Source: Verrucomicrobiia bacterium
GTDB taxonomy: Bacteria; Verrucomicrobiota; Verrucomicrobiia; Limisphaerales; JADLHS01
Length of the DNA stretch: 64,000 nt
Direction of reading: 5' to 3'
Assembly: GCA_011525685.1 (NCBI GenBank)
Contig: WYBW01000094.1
Span: 43,230-107,229 of the forward strand
In this document: positions 8,108 through 16,313 of the stretch, in pieces
Numbering within the stretch: the stretch's first letter is position 1
Layout of the letters: every line of letters starts with the position of its first letter
Translations under genes and position numbers: made by a program
The notes under the pieces: model-generated
The model's input: only the letters and a program-made list of their open reading frames with translations
Databases searched by the model: none
What the model was told of the DNA's origin: nothing

Positions 8108-8527
8108 ATGACTTTGGATGACCTCATGCGGCTGATTCGGGATTGCGCCAGCCAGATGAATGACCGTTACGGCAGGGTGGTGTTCGACGAATGGGCCGTG
8201 GTTTCCCTGCGGCATCACCAGGCGCGGGTCATTGCCTACCTCGGGCCGCGCAACGACGTGTTTCTCAAGAACTTCGCGAATGACCTGGCCCCGCTTCGCG
8301 CCGAACTGCTTGATGCCAAGTACGGACCGGGTGACTTCGAGTTCGCGCGGCACAGCGTGGGGACGGGCTTCGAGTCGTTCCTGGTGCTGGCGGAGGGCGT
8401 GTTTCTGATTTGCAACAACACCAACGCCTCGATGACGGAAATTGCCAAAGACCCGCGCTGGTTGAACGCACAGGTGCCGTTTGCCGAGTTGAGCGAAAAG
8501 GTGCGCGCCCATCCGCTCGCGTATTAG
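8108..8527 (+). CDS. Conserved hypothetical protein, possibly roadblock-like
   Basis: 139 residues from ATG 8108; in-frame ATGs at 7982 and 8048 would extend it, but that region reads as basic, non-domain sequence. The protein is soluble with no signal peptide. It alternates helices and strands (DEWAVVSLRHHQARVIAYLG; FESFLVLAEGVFLICNNT), a pattern that could fit a roadblock/profilin-like fold; that is only an impression. It sits between two genes on the opposite strand. I do not recognise a function. Confidence 0.62.
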   Translation: MTLDDLMRLIRDCASQMNDRYGRVVFDEWAVVSLRHHQARVIAYLGPRNDVFLKNFANDLAPLRAELLDAKYGPGDFEFARHSVGTGFESFLVLAEGVFLICNNTNASMTEIAKDPRWLNAQVPFAELSEKVRAHPLAY

Positions 8528-8540
8528 GCCCGGGCGGCAC

Positions 8541-9539
8541 TCACTTCAGCAGTCCCTGGTAGAGGAAATACCCGTAGCCGGCCACCAACACCGCGCCCAT
8601 CCAGCGGGGCAGTCCGCCCAGCAGCGTCACGCAGACGAGATGCAGGACCGTCGCGAAGGCCAGCACCAGCACCCCTGTCTGGAAGACCGCCGGCACGGCA
8701 AAGGATTGATGCAGGGCCACGACCCCCACGCAAAGCGGGATGCAGATGTGGCCGTCGCCAACCTGCGAGGTGTAAACGACCTCCGGGTTGCCGCGCCAAC
8801 CGTAGTAGAGTGCCAGCGCGGCGTTCGGCACCACCATCAGCCAGCCGCTCAACCAGCCGAGATTCTGTTGGCTGATGAACCCCGTCTCGATGCGCCCGAT
8901 CCACTCCACCAACCAGACAATGCTGAAGTAAGTTCCGAGGGCGCCGGCGGCCAGCAGCGCCAGATCGAAGGGCAGCGTCCAGCTCAACGACCGGTTCTGG
9001 CGGACGTTGGACTTGAGCACGTCGAAGACGTGAAAGGACTGCCAGAACAGGAACATGCCCACCAGCACCAGGCCATCGCCGAAATCCAGCCGGCCATCAC
9101 GCGCCAGCGCCCAGACCGCGCCGGTAAAGAACAAGACTGCCGTCAGCGTGAGCAGCAGCGAGAGGCGATTGAGTTTGTGTTCCTTGTTCGGGCCGCGCCG
9201 CCTGCCTTTGCCCGCGGTGGCCGGCAGCACGCGCAAACCCCAGAGGATGGCCGGCAAACCGATGAGCAGGGTCATGTTGGTCACGTTGTTGACCAGCGCG
9301 TTGGTCATCACCTCGCCGGCCGCCCCGTCCTTGCGCCCGACCACGAAGGCAAAGATCAGGTTTCCGACACCCGAGCAATAAGGCATGATCAGCGTTCCGA
9401 GCACCGTACCCTCGAAGCCCCCGTCGTTCATCGCCTCCAACCGCCAGATCATCAGCAGTGAAGCGGCGAGGAACAAACCCAGGAAGAGCCACGGCGCCCA
9501 CGCGCCCGTGCTCTCGATGGAGTCAGTCAACGAATTCAA
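8541..9539 (-). CDS. Na+/Ca2+-exchanger-like membrane protein
   Basis: 332 residues with about ten hydrophobic helices. Two alpha-repeat-like segments are visible: GTLIMPYCSGVGNLIFAFVVG near 48-68 and a second around 235-275 with PNAAL, GNPEVVYTSQVGD. These are the ion-binding halves of the CaCA superfamily, although the usual acidic residue of the first repeat (GTSLPE) is not present in its standard place, so the ion may differ. A central loop of about 20 basic residues (GKGRRRGPNKEHK) separates the halves. It converges with the gene ending at 8527. Confidence 0.75.
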   Translation of the reverse strand: MNSLTDSIESTGAWAPWLFLGLFLAASLLMIWRLEAMNDGGFEGTVLGTLIMPYCSGVGNLIFAFVVGRKDGAAGEVMTNALVNNVTNMTLLIGLPAILWGLRVLPATAGKGRRRGPNKEHKLNRLSLLLTLTAVLFFTGAVWALARDGRLDFGDGLVLVGMFLFWQSFHVFDVLKSNVRQNRSLSWTLPFDLALLAAGALGTYFSIVWLVEWIGRIETGFISQQNLGWLSGWLMVVPNAALALYYGWRGNPEVVYTSQVGDGHICIPLCVGVVALHQSFAVPAVFQTGVLVLAFATVLHLVCVTLLGGLPRWMGAVLVAGYGYFLYQGLLK

Positions 9540-9842
9540 GGCGCGCAGTAAAACAAGTCATTCCGCCGTTGGCAAACGCATCCCTGCCGGTGAAGGCGTG
9601 ATGCTGAATCCTTGGCGACTTTGGCGCGCGGCGTTCACGCCGCTTCCGCGCCGGCCTGCAAAACCTGCGTTGAAGCGGCCTGGCGGCCGCGCGCCCATGA
9701 GTTCTTCGTCTCAACCAACGAGGGAACGCTTTGAGCAGGTGGTAAGGATTCAGGGGGTGATCGGCTCATCTCAAGCGCTTGGAGGGTCAATGGGTACGAC
9801 GGGGTGTGACTCGTCGCGCTGCGAGAACTCCGCCCCTTTCGC
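9540..9842. other. Gene-free stretch with small hairpins
   Basis: No supported coding frame. Two perfect hairpins with 4-base loops are present: GCGGCG-TTCA-CGCCGC at 9628-9643 and GCGGCC-TGGC-GGCCGC at 9675-9690. The word GGTAAGGATTCAG near 9740 recurs inverted in the gene-free stretch around 21.9 kb. Confidence 0.6.
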
Positions 9843-10151
9843 CTACCGGCCTGCGAGCTTGGGCAAGACCTCGTCCGCCGTCAGGCCCTGCACCTTGACC
9901 AGTTTGTGACGCGAGGTGTGACCGCGCGCCAATTGAACCGAGCCGCGCGGACAGTCCAGCTTTTCGGCCAGCAGTCGAAGCAATGCCTCATTCGCTGCCG
10001 CGTCCACCGGCGGGGCGGTGACTTTGATCCGCAACTCCGCGCCAAGCGGTTCGCCGATTTCGTTCTTGGAGGCCCGCGGCTGGAGTTTGATGGCCAACGT
10101 CACGCCGTCGGCTTGGACGCTGAGAAACGGAGGTAATTGCGGTGCGCTCAT
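9843..10151 (-). CDS. DUF167 / YggU family protein
   Basis: 102 residues from ATG 10151. The frame is open much further upstream but the extra part is not conserved-looking. The family core is clear: LAIKLQPRASKNEI, then LRIKVTAPPVDAAANEALLRLLA and GHTSRHKLVKVQGL. DUF167 proteins are small alpha/beta proteins found in all domains, with no agreed function. The gene is divergent from the DUF1080 lipoprotein; the 168 bases between them must hold both promoters and include a half copy of the GGCGGCT repeat near 10178. Confidence 0.9.
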   Translation of the reverse strand: MSAPQLPPFLSVQADGVTLAIKLQPRASKNEIGEPLGAELRIKVTAPPVDAAANEALLRLLAEKLDCPRGSVQLARGHTSRHKLVKVQGLTADEVLPKLAGR

Positions 10152-10319
10152 GATTCGCTCCAGAGCGGAGTGTGAGCCGCCACTCCGGCGTCCAGCCCGG
10201 TCACGCGGCCAGGTGTCGGCAGACTGGGTTGCCGGCATGCCGGATGCGCCTCGTCGTGGTGCTTCTGCCATTTTCAAATCGTGCATTTCTCTCTGGATTG
10301 AATAAAACTGCCGCCCAAG

Positions 10320-11093
10320 ATGAACAAGAACCTTTTCGCTTTCAGCCTCGGCGGTTGCCTGATGTTGGCGCTCACCGGCTGCGAATCCGCCCGCACCGCG
10401 CCCTCTGCGACCGCGCCGCCGTGGGAGATTCGCGCTCTCGAGCCCGCGCCCGCCGTTTCCACCGAACAGCAGCTTCTCACCGCCGCTGCCGCGCAACCGC
10501 CCGCTGCCGTCACCGGCGATGGATGGCGCCCGCTCTTCGATGGCCGGTCGCTTCAAGGCTGGCGCGTCACGGAGTTCGACAGCGGCGGCCGCGTGGAAGT
10601 GCAACAAGGGTTGCTGGTCTTCTGGGCCGGCGACCCATTTGTGGGCGTGAACTACACCAATCCCGTTCCCACCGTAAACTACGAGGTGACGTTCGAGGCC
10701 ATGCGCGTGGCCGGCTCGGACTTCTTTTGCGGTTTCACCTTCCCGGTGCGCGACTCGCATTGCAGCCTCATCCTGGGCGGCTGGGGCGGGGGCGTGGTGG
10801 GCATTTCGAGCATTGATGGCGCGGACGCCTCGGAAAACGAAACCAGCCAGTATGTCACCTTCGAAACCGGCCGCTGGTATCGCATCCGGGTGCGGGTTTC
10901 GGAACCGAAAATCGAGGCCTGGATAGAGCAGAAAAAGATCGTGGACCTGCTGACGGCCGGCCGAAAAATCAACACACGCTTCGGCGACATCGAACTATCC
11001 AAGCCGTTTGGGCTGGCTTCGTGGTCAACCAGTTCCGCTTTCCGCGGTATCCGGATTCGCAACGTTGAAGGCCCGGAGTCGAGCGAGAAGTGA
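10320..11093 (+). CDS. DUF1080 (LamG-like) lipoprotein
   Basis: 257 residues. The signal peptide ends in a lipobox (LALTGC, Cys at about 21), so it is probably lipid-anchored. A proline/alanine-rich linker (25-65) leads into a DUF1080 domain (GWRPLFDGRSLQGW near 68-81) with a concanavalin-like beta sandwich, and the family's typical ending (ELSKPFGLASWSTSSAFRGIRIRNVE). DUF1080 proteins are abundant in Verrucomicrobia and Planctomycetes; some act on 3-keto sugars, others may only bind carbohydrate. A downstream oxidoreductase of the Gfo/Idh/MocA family (12.0 kb) would fit 3-keto-glycoside metabolism, but they are not in one operon. Confidence 0.88.
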   Translation: MNKNLFAFSLGGCLMLALTGCESARTAPSATAPPWEIRALEPAPAVSTEQQLLTAAAAQPPAAVTGDGWRPLFDGRSLQGWRVTEFDSGGRVEVQQGLLVFWAGDPFVGVNYTNPVPTVNYEVTFEAMRVAGSDFFCGFTFPVRDSHCSLILGGWGGGVVGISSIDGADASENETSQYVTFETGRWYRIRVRVSEPKIEAWIEQKKIVDLLTAGRKINTRFGDIELSKPFGLASWSTSSAFRGIRIRNVEGPESSEK

Positions 11094-11296
11094 GCGGGCG
11101 CAAGCCAGCCGGGCGAATGGCCCGAACACCCAAGGACTCAAGGCCGCAGATATCCAGATACCCGAACACCCAAATACCCAAGTTGTGGACCAGCATTCAT
11201 CTGGGTGTTTGGGTATTTTGGCCCTTGGGTGTTTTTGGTGCTTGCGCATCTGGCTTGCCCCAGCCTCCTGCCCGCTCCTGTTCCCTTCCGCCGCGG
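11094..11296. repeat. Inverted word-repeat element (CACCCAA type)
   Basis: The left arm (about 11122-11182) repeats CGAACACCCAA, ATACCCGAACACCC and AATACCCAAG. The right arm (about 11200-11235) carries TGGGTGTTTGGGTATTTTGG and TTGGGTGTTTTTGG. The arms pair across a loop of about 20 bases. The T-rich end of the right arm could also act as a terminator for the lipoprotein gene. No gene is supported here. Confidence 0.7.
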
Positions 11297-11950
11297 CTAC
11301 TGCAACGTCTTGATGAACTCGTCGGCCCGGGCGATGGAGGCGTTCATCTGCTCGATGAGCCGGGCGATCTCCTGTTGAATGCTGGACGTCTCGCCTTGGA
11401 GCGAAGCAATGGCCTGGGCGTTCAGGTTGTGCTTGAGATAAAGGACATAATCGCTGAACTGACTGAGCACCGGCGACATGCTTTGCTCGGCGCTTTTGAG
11501 CGCGCGATGCAATTCATTGTAGCGCTGGCGGGTGGCGGCAAGCTGCTCGCGGCTCGAGTCCCGCAAAGTCGGCGTGTTGATCTGGCCGATCTCCTTCTCC
11601 CATTCCTCGAACAAGTCCGCGGCCACCGTCTCGACGTCGCGAATGCGTTTGCGCACGTCCTCGGACTTGGCGACGCAGGCGTCGTATTCGCTCTTGAGTG
11701 AGTTGTAGGCGCGCTCAAGCCGGCCGCCATCGAACTTCGTGATTTCCTTCAGGCGGGTCAGCGCGTCTTTGAACTGCTGCTGGGCCTCCTTTTGATCGTC
11801 GCGCGCGGCGGTGACCCTTTTCTTGAGCAAATCACGCTTGTGAACGCCGAACTTCTCGTAAGTGGCGTAATAGACGTTGCGGCAACCGCACGTTCCCAGC
11901 GTCAACGCCACACCCAGAATCGCCAGCAGGCTGAAGGCTTTCGTATGCAC
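11297..11950 (-). CDS. DUF2959-like coiled-coil lipoprotein
   Basis: About 217 residues if translation starts at GTG 11950; no ATG is available close to the signal peptide. The N-terminus (KAFSLLAILGVALTLGTCGC) is a lipoprotein signal. Then follow NVYYATYEKFGVHKRDLL and long charged helices with heptad-like spacing, as in DUF2959 proteins, which are exported coiled-coil proteins of unknown function. It is divergent from the oxidoreductase at 12038, with only 87 bases between starts. The frame stays open antisense to the oxidoreductase, which is a high-GC artefact. Confidence 0.8.
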   Translation of the reverse strand: MHTKAFSLLAILGVALTLGTCGCRNVYYATYEKFGVHKRDLLKKRVTAARDDQKEAQQQFKDALTRLKEITKFDGGRLERAYNSLKSEYDACVAKSEDVRKRIRDVETVAADLFEEWEKEIGQINTPTLRDSSREQLAATRQRYNELHRALKSAEQSMSPVLSQFSDYVLYLKHNLNAQAIASLQGETSSIQQEIARLIEQMNASIARADEFIKTLQ

Positions 11951-12037
11951 CGCGCCAGCCTGCACCAATCCAATCCTCGGCGCAATTCCGCTTCTCTGGT
12001 ATTGACACGCATGGCCCGACCGGCTGAGGATTTCACC

Positions 12038-13429
12038 ATGAACGAGAACAATACTTCCCTTACTTCCCGACGCGATTTCATCAAGCAGACCGGCACCCTC
12101 GCCGCCGTTTCGGCCCTGGCGGGGGTGGCGATTCCGCATGTCCACGCGGCCAGCACCGACACCATCCAGATCGCCCTGATCGGCTGCGGCGGACGCGGCA
12201 GCGGCGCCGCGGCCAATGCCCTCTCGGTGAACAACGGCCCGACCAAGCTGGTCGCCATGGCCGACGTCTTCGAGAACCGCCTCCGCGGCAGTGTGAGCAA
12301 CCTCAAGCGCCAGCATGCTGACAAAATGGACGTGCCGCCGGATCGCCAGTTCGTTGGACTCGATGGCTACAAGAAGGCCATGGATTGCCTGAAGCCCGGC
12401 GACGTCGCCATTTTCGCCACCCCGCCTGCATTCCGCTGGGTGCATTTTGCTTACGCCATTGAAAAGGGCTTGCACGTCTTCATGGAAAAACCGGTCACCG
12501 TGGATGGCCCGACCAGCAAACGCATGTTTGAACTGGGCGAGAAGGCCAGCGCCAAAAACCTCAAGGTCGGCGTCGGCTTGATGTCCCGTCACAGTCGCGC
12601 CTTGCAGGAGATGGTCAACCGCATCCACGACGGCCAGATTGGCGACATCATCCTCCAACGCGGCTATCGGATGCATGGGCCGGTCGGTTTCTTCAGTTCG
12701 CCGCCCAAGCCCGCGGGCATCAGCGACCTGATGTACCAAATTCAACGCTTTCACAGTTTCCTCTGGGCCAGCGGCGGCAACTTCAGCGACTTCTACATCC
12801 ATATCATTGACCATTGTGGCTGGATGAAGAATGCCTGGCCCATCCGCGCCCAGGCCCTCGGTGGCCGTCACTATCGCCAAAGCCCCGAAGGCGTCACGTA
12901 CGTGGACCAGAACTTCGACACTTACGCCGTCGAATACACCTACCCGGATGGCACCAAGTTCGTCTTCAACGGCCGCTGCATGACCGGTTGCTACGACAAC
13001 TTTTCCAGTTACATCCACGGCACCAAGGGCAGCGGGATCGGCTCGAAGAGCGGCGACTGCGGCTTCCCATCCAGTCTCTTCAAGGGACAGTTGCCGCGCA
13101 GCGCCGACCGCATCTGGGAATCGCCCGTGATCCCGGGCGAACAAGACCCCTACCAGAATGAGTGGAACGACTTGATGGCCGCCATCCGCAACGACAAACC
13201 CTACAACGAGGTCAAGCGCGGCGTGGAAGCCAGTCTCGTCACTTCGATGGGTCGCATGGCGGCGCACACCGGACGGGAAGTCACCTTCGAGGAAATGCTC
13301 GAGTGCCCGCATGAAATGGCCCCGGGCCTGGACAAGATCACCGCGGATTCCCCGGCCCCGCTCGTGGCCGATGCCAACGGCCGATACCCGGTTCCGCAAC
13401 CGGGCTTCGTGACCGAGCGCGAATACTGA
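12038..13429 (+). CDS. Exported Gfo/Idh/MocA-family oxidoreductase
   Basis: 463 residues from ATG 12038, preceded by CTGAGGA as ribosome site. A twin-arginine signal (SRRDFIKQTGTLAAVSALAG, cleavage near HAA) precedes a Rossmann fold (IALIGCGGRGSGA) and the EKP motif (VFMEKPVTVD) typical of the family. The C-terminal alpha/beta domain carries the substrate site. Tat export is expected because the NAD(P) cofactor is inserted in the cytoplasm. Such proteins oxidise sugars or cyclitols or process glycosides in the periplasm; the substrate here is unknown. Confidence 0.92.
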   Translation: MNENNTSLTSRRDFIKQTGTLAAVSALAGVAIPHVHAASTDTIQIALIGCGGRGSGAAANALSVNNGPTKLVAMADVFENRLRGSVSNLKRQHADKMDVPPDRQFVGLDGYKKAMDCLKPGDVAIFATPPAFRWVHFAYAIEKGLHVFMEKPVTVDGPTSKRMFELGEKASAKNLKVGVGLMSRHSRALQEMVNRIHDGQIGDIILQRGYRMHGPVGFFSSPPKPAGISDLMYQIQRFHSFLWASGGNFSDFYIHIIDHCGWMKNAWPIRAQALGGRHYRQSPEGVTYVDQNFDTYAVEYTYPDGTKFVFNGRCMTGCYDNFSSYIHGTKGSGIGSKSGDCGFPSSLFKGQLPRSADRIWESPVIPGEQDPYQNEWNDLMAAIRNDKPYNEVKRGVEASLVTSMGRMAAHTGREVTFEEMLECPHEMAPGLDKITADSPAPLVADANGRYPVPQPGFVTEREY

Positions 13430-14003
13430 AGTGGGAATTGAGCGCGGCTGGGTCCGCAGACCCAGCCGCACCGACTTCACAAGCTTTACGGCACTTCCGA
13501 CAAGCCGCGGCGGACGCCGCTCATGTCGCTGCGCTTTTGGTTCGAGGAAAGTACAAGCCTGGTGCCCAAGGGTCTTGGAAACGGCGAGGATCTGGGGGAT
13601 GTCGGTTCGGGAGTTTGGGCATGCCCGGTGGGCCTGACGAATGACCAAGCCGTAACAGCGCGGTTGAACCGGGAGCCCACGCGTCGCACGTGCCACCGTC
13701 CGCGTCGCGCGGACGGCATCGTGATACCAACTTGAGCACAGTCACCTGGGCTGGGTTTGTGTGGCGAACTTTGCGGCGCGACGCCGCAAAGCACACGCCG
13801 GAGGTGTATGCTCCCCATTTCGACTGAGAGGAGGGCTGGTCGAACGGCTGGTAGCCGGGGCGGGGCGGGCAGGGTTCGCGCAGCGCGAGGGCTGCTACCG
13901 GAAGTGGGCCTGGTCTTATCGGGCCCTGAACATCGAACATCGAGCATCGAGTGCGGACGGTTTTTGGATGTTGTCTCCCCCGGCTTCGCACTACTCTTTC
14001 CAC
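13430..14003. repeat. Repeat-rich gene-free stretch with three strong hairpins
   Basis: 574 bases without a supported gene. A perfect 11-bp stem with loop CGCA lies at 13444-13469, 14 bases after the oxidoreductase stop, without a T run. A 9-bp stem with loop TCG is at 13696-13716. A perfect 10-bp stem with loop CGA is at 13769-13791 (GCGGCG-CGA-CGCCGC inside). The last two share the core GCG-CGA-CGC (the first of them on the minus strand). Around 13925-13955 are CATCGAACATCGAGCATCG words. Short frames here are probably repeat-derived. Confidence 0.75.
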
Positions 14004-14708
14004 ATGGATTTGCCCGCACTTCAACCATCCACGCTTTACCTGGTGGCTACGCCCATCGGCAATCTGGAAGACATGACGTTGCGGGGGGTGCGAGTGTTGC
14101 GCGAATGCGACGTGGTAGCGGCAGAGGACACGCGACGTACGGGGCAGTTGCTCAAGCATTTCGGCACCAGCAAACCGTTGTTGAGCTATTTCCAGTTCAA
14201 CGAAGCCAGACGCAGCGAAGAAATCATCGAACGGTTGCGGCGCGGGGAGAAGGTGGCGCTGGTGACGGACGCGGGCAGCCCGGGCATCAGTGACCCAGGC
14301 GAGCGAGTGGTGAAGGCGGCGCTCGCCGCGGGGCTGAGGGTCGAGCCGGTGCCGGGGGCTTGCGCGTTGGTGGCCGGATTGACGGCCAGCGGCTTGCCGA
14401 CGGATGAATTTCATTTCATCGGGTTTCTGCCGCACAAATCCGGTCAGCGAAGGAACAAGCTGGAGTCGCTCAAGGGAGTGAGCGGCACACTGGTCTTCTA
14501 CGAGTCGCCGTACCGGATCGAGAAACTTCTGGGTGAACTGAAGGAAGTCTTTCCCGACCGGCCAGTGGTGCTGGCGCGGGAGTTGACGAAGAAGTTCGAG
14601 GAATTCCTGCGTGGCACGCCCGCGGAATTGCTGGAGGTGGCGCGCAAGCGGAGTCTCAAAGGCGAATTCGTGGTGCTGGTTGGGCCGGCGCCTCGAATTT
14701 CTGCGTGA
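14004..14708 (+). CDS. rsmI: 16S rRNA 2'-O-methyltransferase RsmI
   Basis: 234 residues from ATG 14004; the longer open frame upstream runs through repeats. RsmI methylates the ribose of C1402 in 16S rRNA using SAM, fine-tuning the P site. Motifs of the tetrapyrrole-methylase fold are clear: YLVATPIGNLEDMTLRG near 11-27, AEDTRRTGQLL near 42-52, VTDAGSPGISDPG near 88-100, GFLPHKSGQRR near 139-149, and ARELTKKFEEF near 191-201. The protein is shorter than E. coli RsmI because the C-terminal extension is missing; short versions are common. It stands alone in transcription, converging with the small gene at 14717. Confidence 0.95.
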   Translation: MDLPALQPSTLYLVATPIGNLEDMTLRGVRVLRECDVVAAEDTRRTGQLLKHFGTSKPLLSYFQFNEARRSEEIIERLRRGEKVALVTDAGSPGISDPGERVVKAALAAGLRVEPVPGACALVAGLTASGLPTDEFHFIGFLPHKSGQRRNKLESLKGVSGTLVFYESPYRIEKLLGELKEVFPDRPVVLARELTKKFEEFLRGTPAELLEVARKRSLKGEFVVLVGPAPRISA

Positions 14709-14716
14709 GGCCGGGC

Positions 14717-14953
14717 TTATCGGGCTTTGGCGGCGCGCTCTCTGGCCCAACGGGCTTTGGCTGCGGCGGAAATTCGTTTCCGGGCCGCGGCACTCAACGG
14801 CCGGCGTTTGTGGCGGGTCTCTCGACGCGGCCCGCCCGCTGCGCCACCCACCAAGGCAGCCAACTGCGCTTCGAGACGTTCAATTTTCCCCTTGAGTGTC
14901 AGAATGCGTTTCAGTTTGGCGCTGGGCAGTTTGATCAGTTCGTTCACGTTCAT
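14717..14953 (-). CDS. Small basic alanine/arginine-rich protein
   Basis: 78 residues from ATG 14953. The first part (NELIKLPSAKLKRILTLKGKIERLEAQL) looks like a short coiled coil. The second is very basic and ends SAAARKRISAAAKARWARERA. This AKARWA tail recurs in many small proteins of Verrucomicrobia and Planctomycetes and resembles a DNA-binding histone-like tail, but no function is established to my knowledge. It converges with rsmI (8-base gap). The upstream region is the large word repeat at 15.1 kb. Confidence 0.6.
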   Translation of the reverse strand: MNVNELIKLPSAKLKRILTLKGKIERLEAQLAALVGGAAGGPRRETRHKRRPLSAAARKRISAAAKARWARERAAKAR

Positions 14954-15064
14954 GTCGCGGGTGACGATGCGGGTTCGGTGGCGTGAAGTCAAAACCGGAA
15001 TTCCCTTACGCGGCCCCATCCAAGCCAATCTCAAGTCGAACGCAAGCCGCGGAATCTCGTCGGG

Positions 15065-15215
15065 CTGCGAAATCCGGAAAACCGAACTCCGAAAGAAGCC
15101 CGAAGTCCGAAATCCGAATGACGAGGGCACGATTGGAGAGCCTGGATATTCGGCCCTCGGATTTCGGAATTCCTTCGGCTCTCGGGCTTCGGATTTTGGA
15201 TTCTCACTCAACCGC
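15065..15215. repeat. Inverted word-repeat element (CCGAA type)
   Basis: Left arm about 15069-15122: words such as CCGGAAAACCGAACTCCGAA and AGTCCGAAATCCGAATG. Right arm about 15153-15210: GGATTTCGGAATTCC, GGGCTTCGGATTTTGGATTC. The complement of the right arm shares the word AATCCGAA repeatedly with the left arm, so about 50 bases on each side can pair, around a 30-base loop. Part of the 310-base gap 14954-15263, where no other gene is supported. Confidence 0.75.
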
Positions 15216-15263
15216 TTCGCAACTGAATCGAGCGGTGTTGGCATGCCATCGCTTTCGGCTCAC

Positions 15264-16313
15264 TCATTTCTTCGCGTTGAAATCGCGGGCCGCGCGGACG
15301 AGGGCGCGCACGTTGTCCGCCGAGATGCCCGTGGTGGTCGCGCCCGCCCAGGAGAGGATGAGCGGGTGCTCGCCCGCGTCCTGCATGGCTTTCATGGCGG
15401 CGGCGTAGTTTTGATCCGGTGTGCCGCGGGCGCCCAGATCGAGCGGTGGCACGTTGCCCATGAGCGCCATCCTTCCGCCGACCTTCTCGCAGGCTTTCGT
15501 CATGCTCAGGTCCAGTCCCCAGTTGAGCACGTCAAAGCCGGCGTCGGGAATCAGGTCAATGCACGCCGTCACGTTCGCGTCGTTGTGAAACACCTTCACC
15601 CAATCGGACGGGAACGAGTCGCACATCCGCTTGAGGAACGGATGCGCGAACTGCTGGTAGTGTTTTCGGCCGATGAAGCCGCTGATATCGTCGAGGATCA
15701 AAATGCCCTCGACGCTTCCACCAATGACTTCCGCCTGCGCCTTCAGCCAGCCGATGCTGACATCGGTGGCAAGACTCAGGATTTTCAAGGCGCGCTCGGG
15801 CGCGTCCACGATGTCGGTCATCAGGTCCGTCACGCCGCGGAAGAACGAGGCAATGGTGAGCGGTCCTCGCGCGGCAACCACCGGAATGGTGAAACCTTCA
15901 TCAGCGATGCGTGTTCTCAGTCTTTCGTAGCGATACAGACACAGCGCCATGAAGCCGTCCGTTCTGGGATCCGGCAGGGTCAGTTCATCCAATTGCTCGA
16001 GGGGAAAGGGCAGATGTTCCACGTCCGGCACGCGGTGGCGATTGAAGCGGAGGCGCGGTCCGAGGGCGGACGGTTCCGCGCCCATGCCGACTTCCGACCA
16101 CCACGAGGGAAACCAGATCACGTCCGGGAAGTCGCGCTGCACTTGGACATTGGCGCGAAACCAGGTGTCCACGTCGAAGAAATAATCCCAGAGACTCACG
16201 CCGCAGTAGGGCGGAATCCACGGACAATCCACGATGAGCGCGAGGGGAATGGGTCCGCCGCGGGTTTGTCGTTTGGCCGCGGCTTTGAAGAGCTGCCATT
16301 GATCTGGTCGCAT
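15264..16313 (-). CDS. Uroporphyrinogen decarboxylase-family protein
   Basis: 349 residues, a TIM-barrel of the URO-D/MtaA superfamily. Visible features are the middle-strand motif SVEGILILDDISGFIG near 200-215 and the distal VKVFHNDANVTACIDLIPDAGFDVLNWG near 240-268; in methyltransferase members such segments carry substrate or metal ligands (His244-type plus Asp/Asn). The N-terminal arginine loop needed by true HemE is not evident, so heme synthesis is unlikely. Many such homologues in Verrucomicrobia sit with sugar or one-carbon genes. The exact substrate is unknown. Confidence 0.83.
   Translation of the reverse strand: MRPDQWQLFKAAAKRQTRGGPIPLALIVDCPWIPPYCGVSLWDYFFDVDTWFRANVQVQRDFPDVIWFPSWWSEVGMGAEPSALGPRLRFNRHRVPDVEHLPFPLEQLDELTLPDPRTDGFMALCLYRYERLRTRIADEGFTIPVVAARGPLTIASFFRGVTDLMTDIVDAPERALKILSLATDVSIGWLKAQAEVIGGSVEGILILDDISGFIGRKHYQQFAHPFLKRMCDSFPSDWVKVFHNDANVTACIDLIPDAGFDVLNWGLDLSMTKACEKVGGRMALMGNVPPLDLGARGTPDQNYAAAMKAMQDAGEHPLILSWAGATTTGISADNVRALVRAARDFNAKK

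Noticed and set aside
13444..13469. Rho-independent terminator after the oxidoreductase
   Set aside because: The 11-bp stem is strong but is not followed by T residues, so I list it as a repeat hairpin.
11951..13696. N-terminal extension of the DUF2959-like gene to 799 residues
   Set aside because: The extension is antisense to the Tat-exported oxidoreductase; the signal peptide and lipobox mark the true start near 11950.
13431..13735. Short plus-strand frames after the oxidoreductase
   Set aside because: They run through palindromic repeats; no ribosome site and no domain, so they are better seen as repeat-derived.
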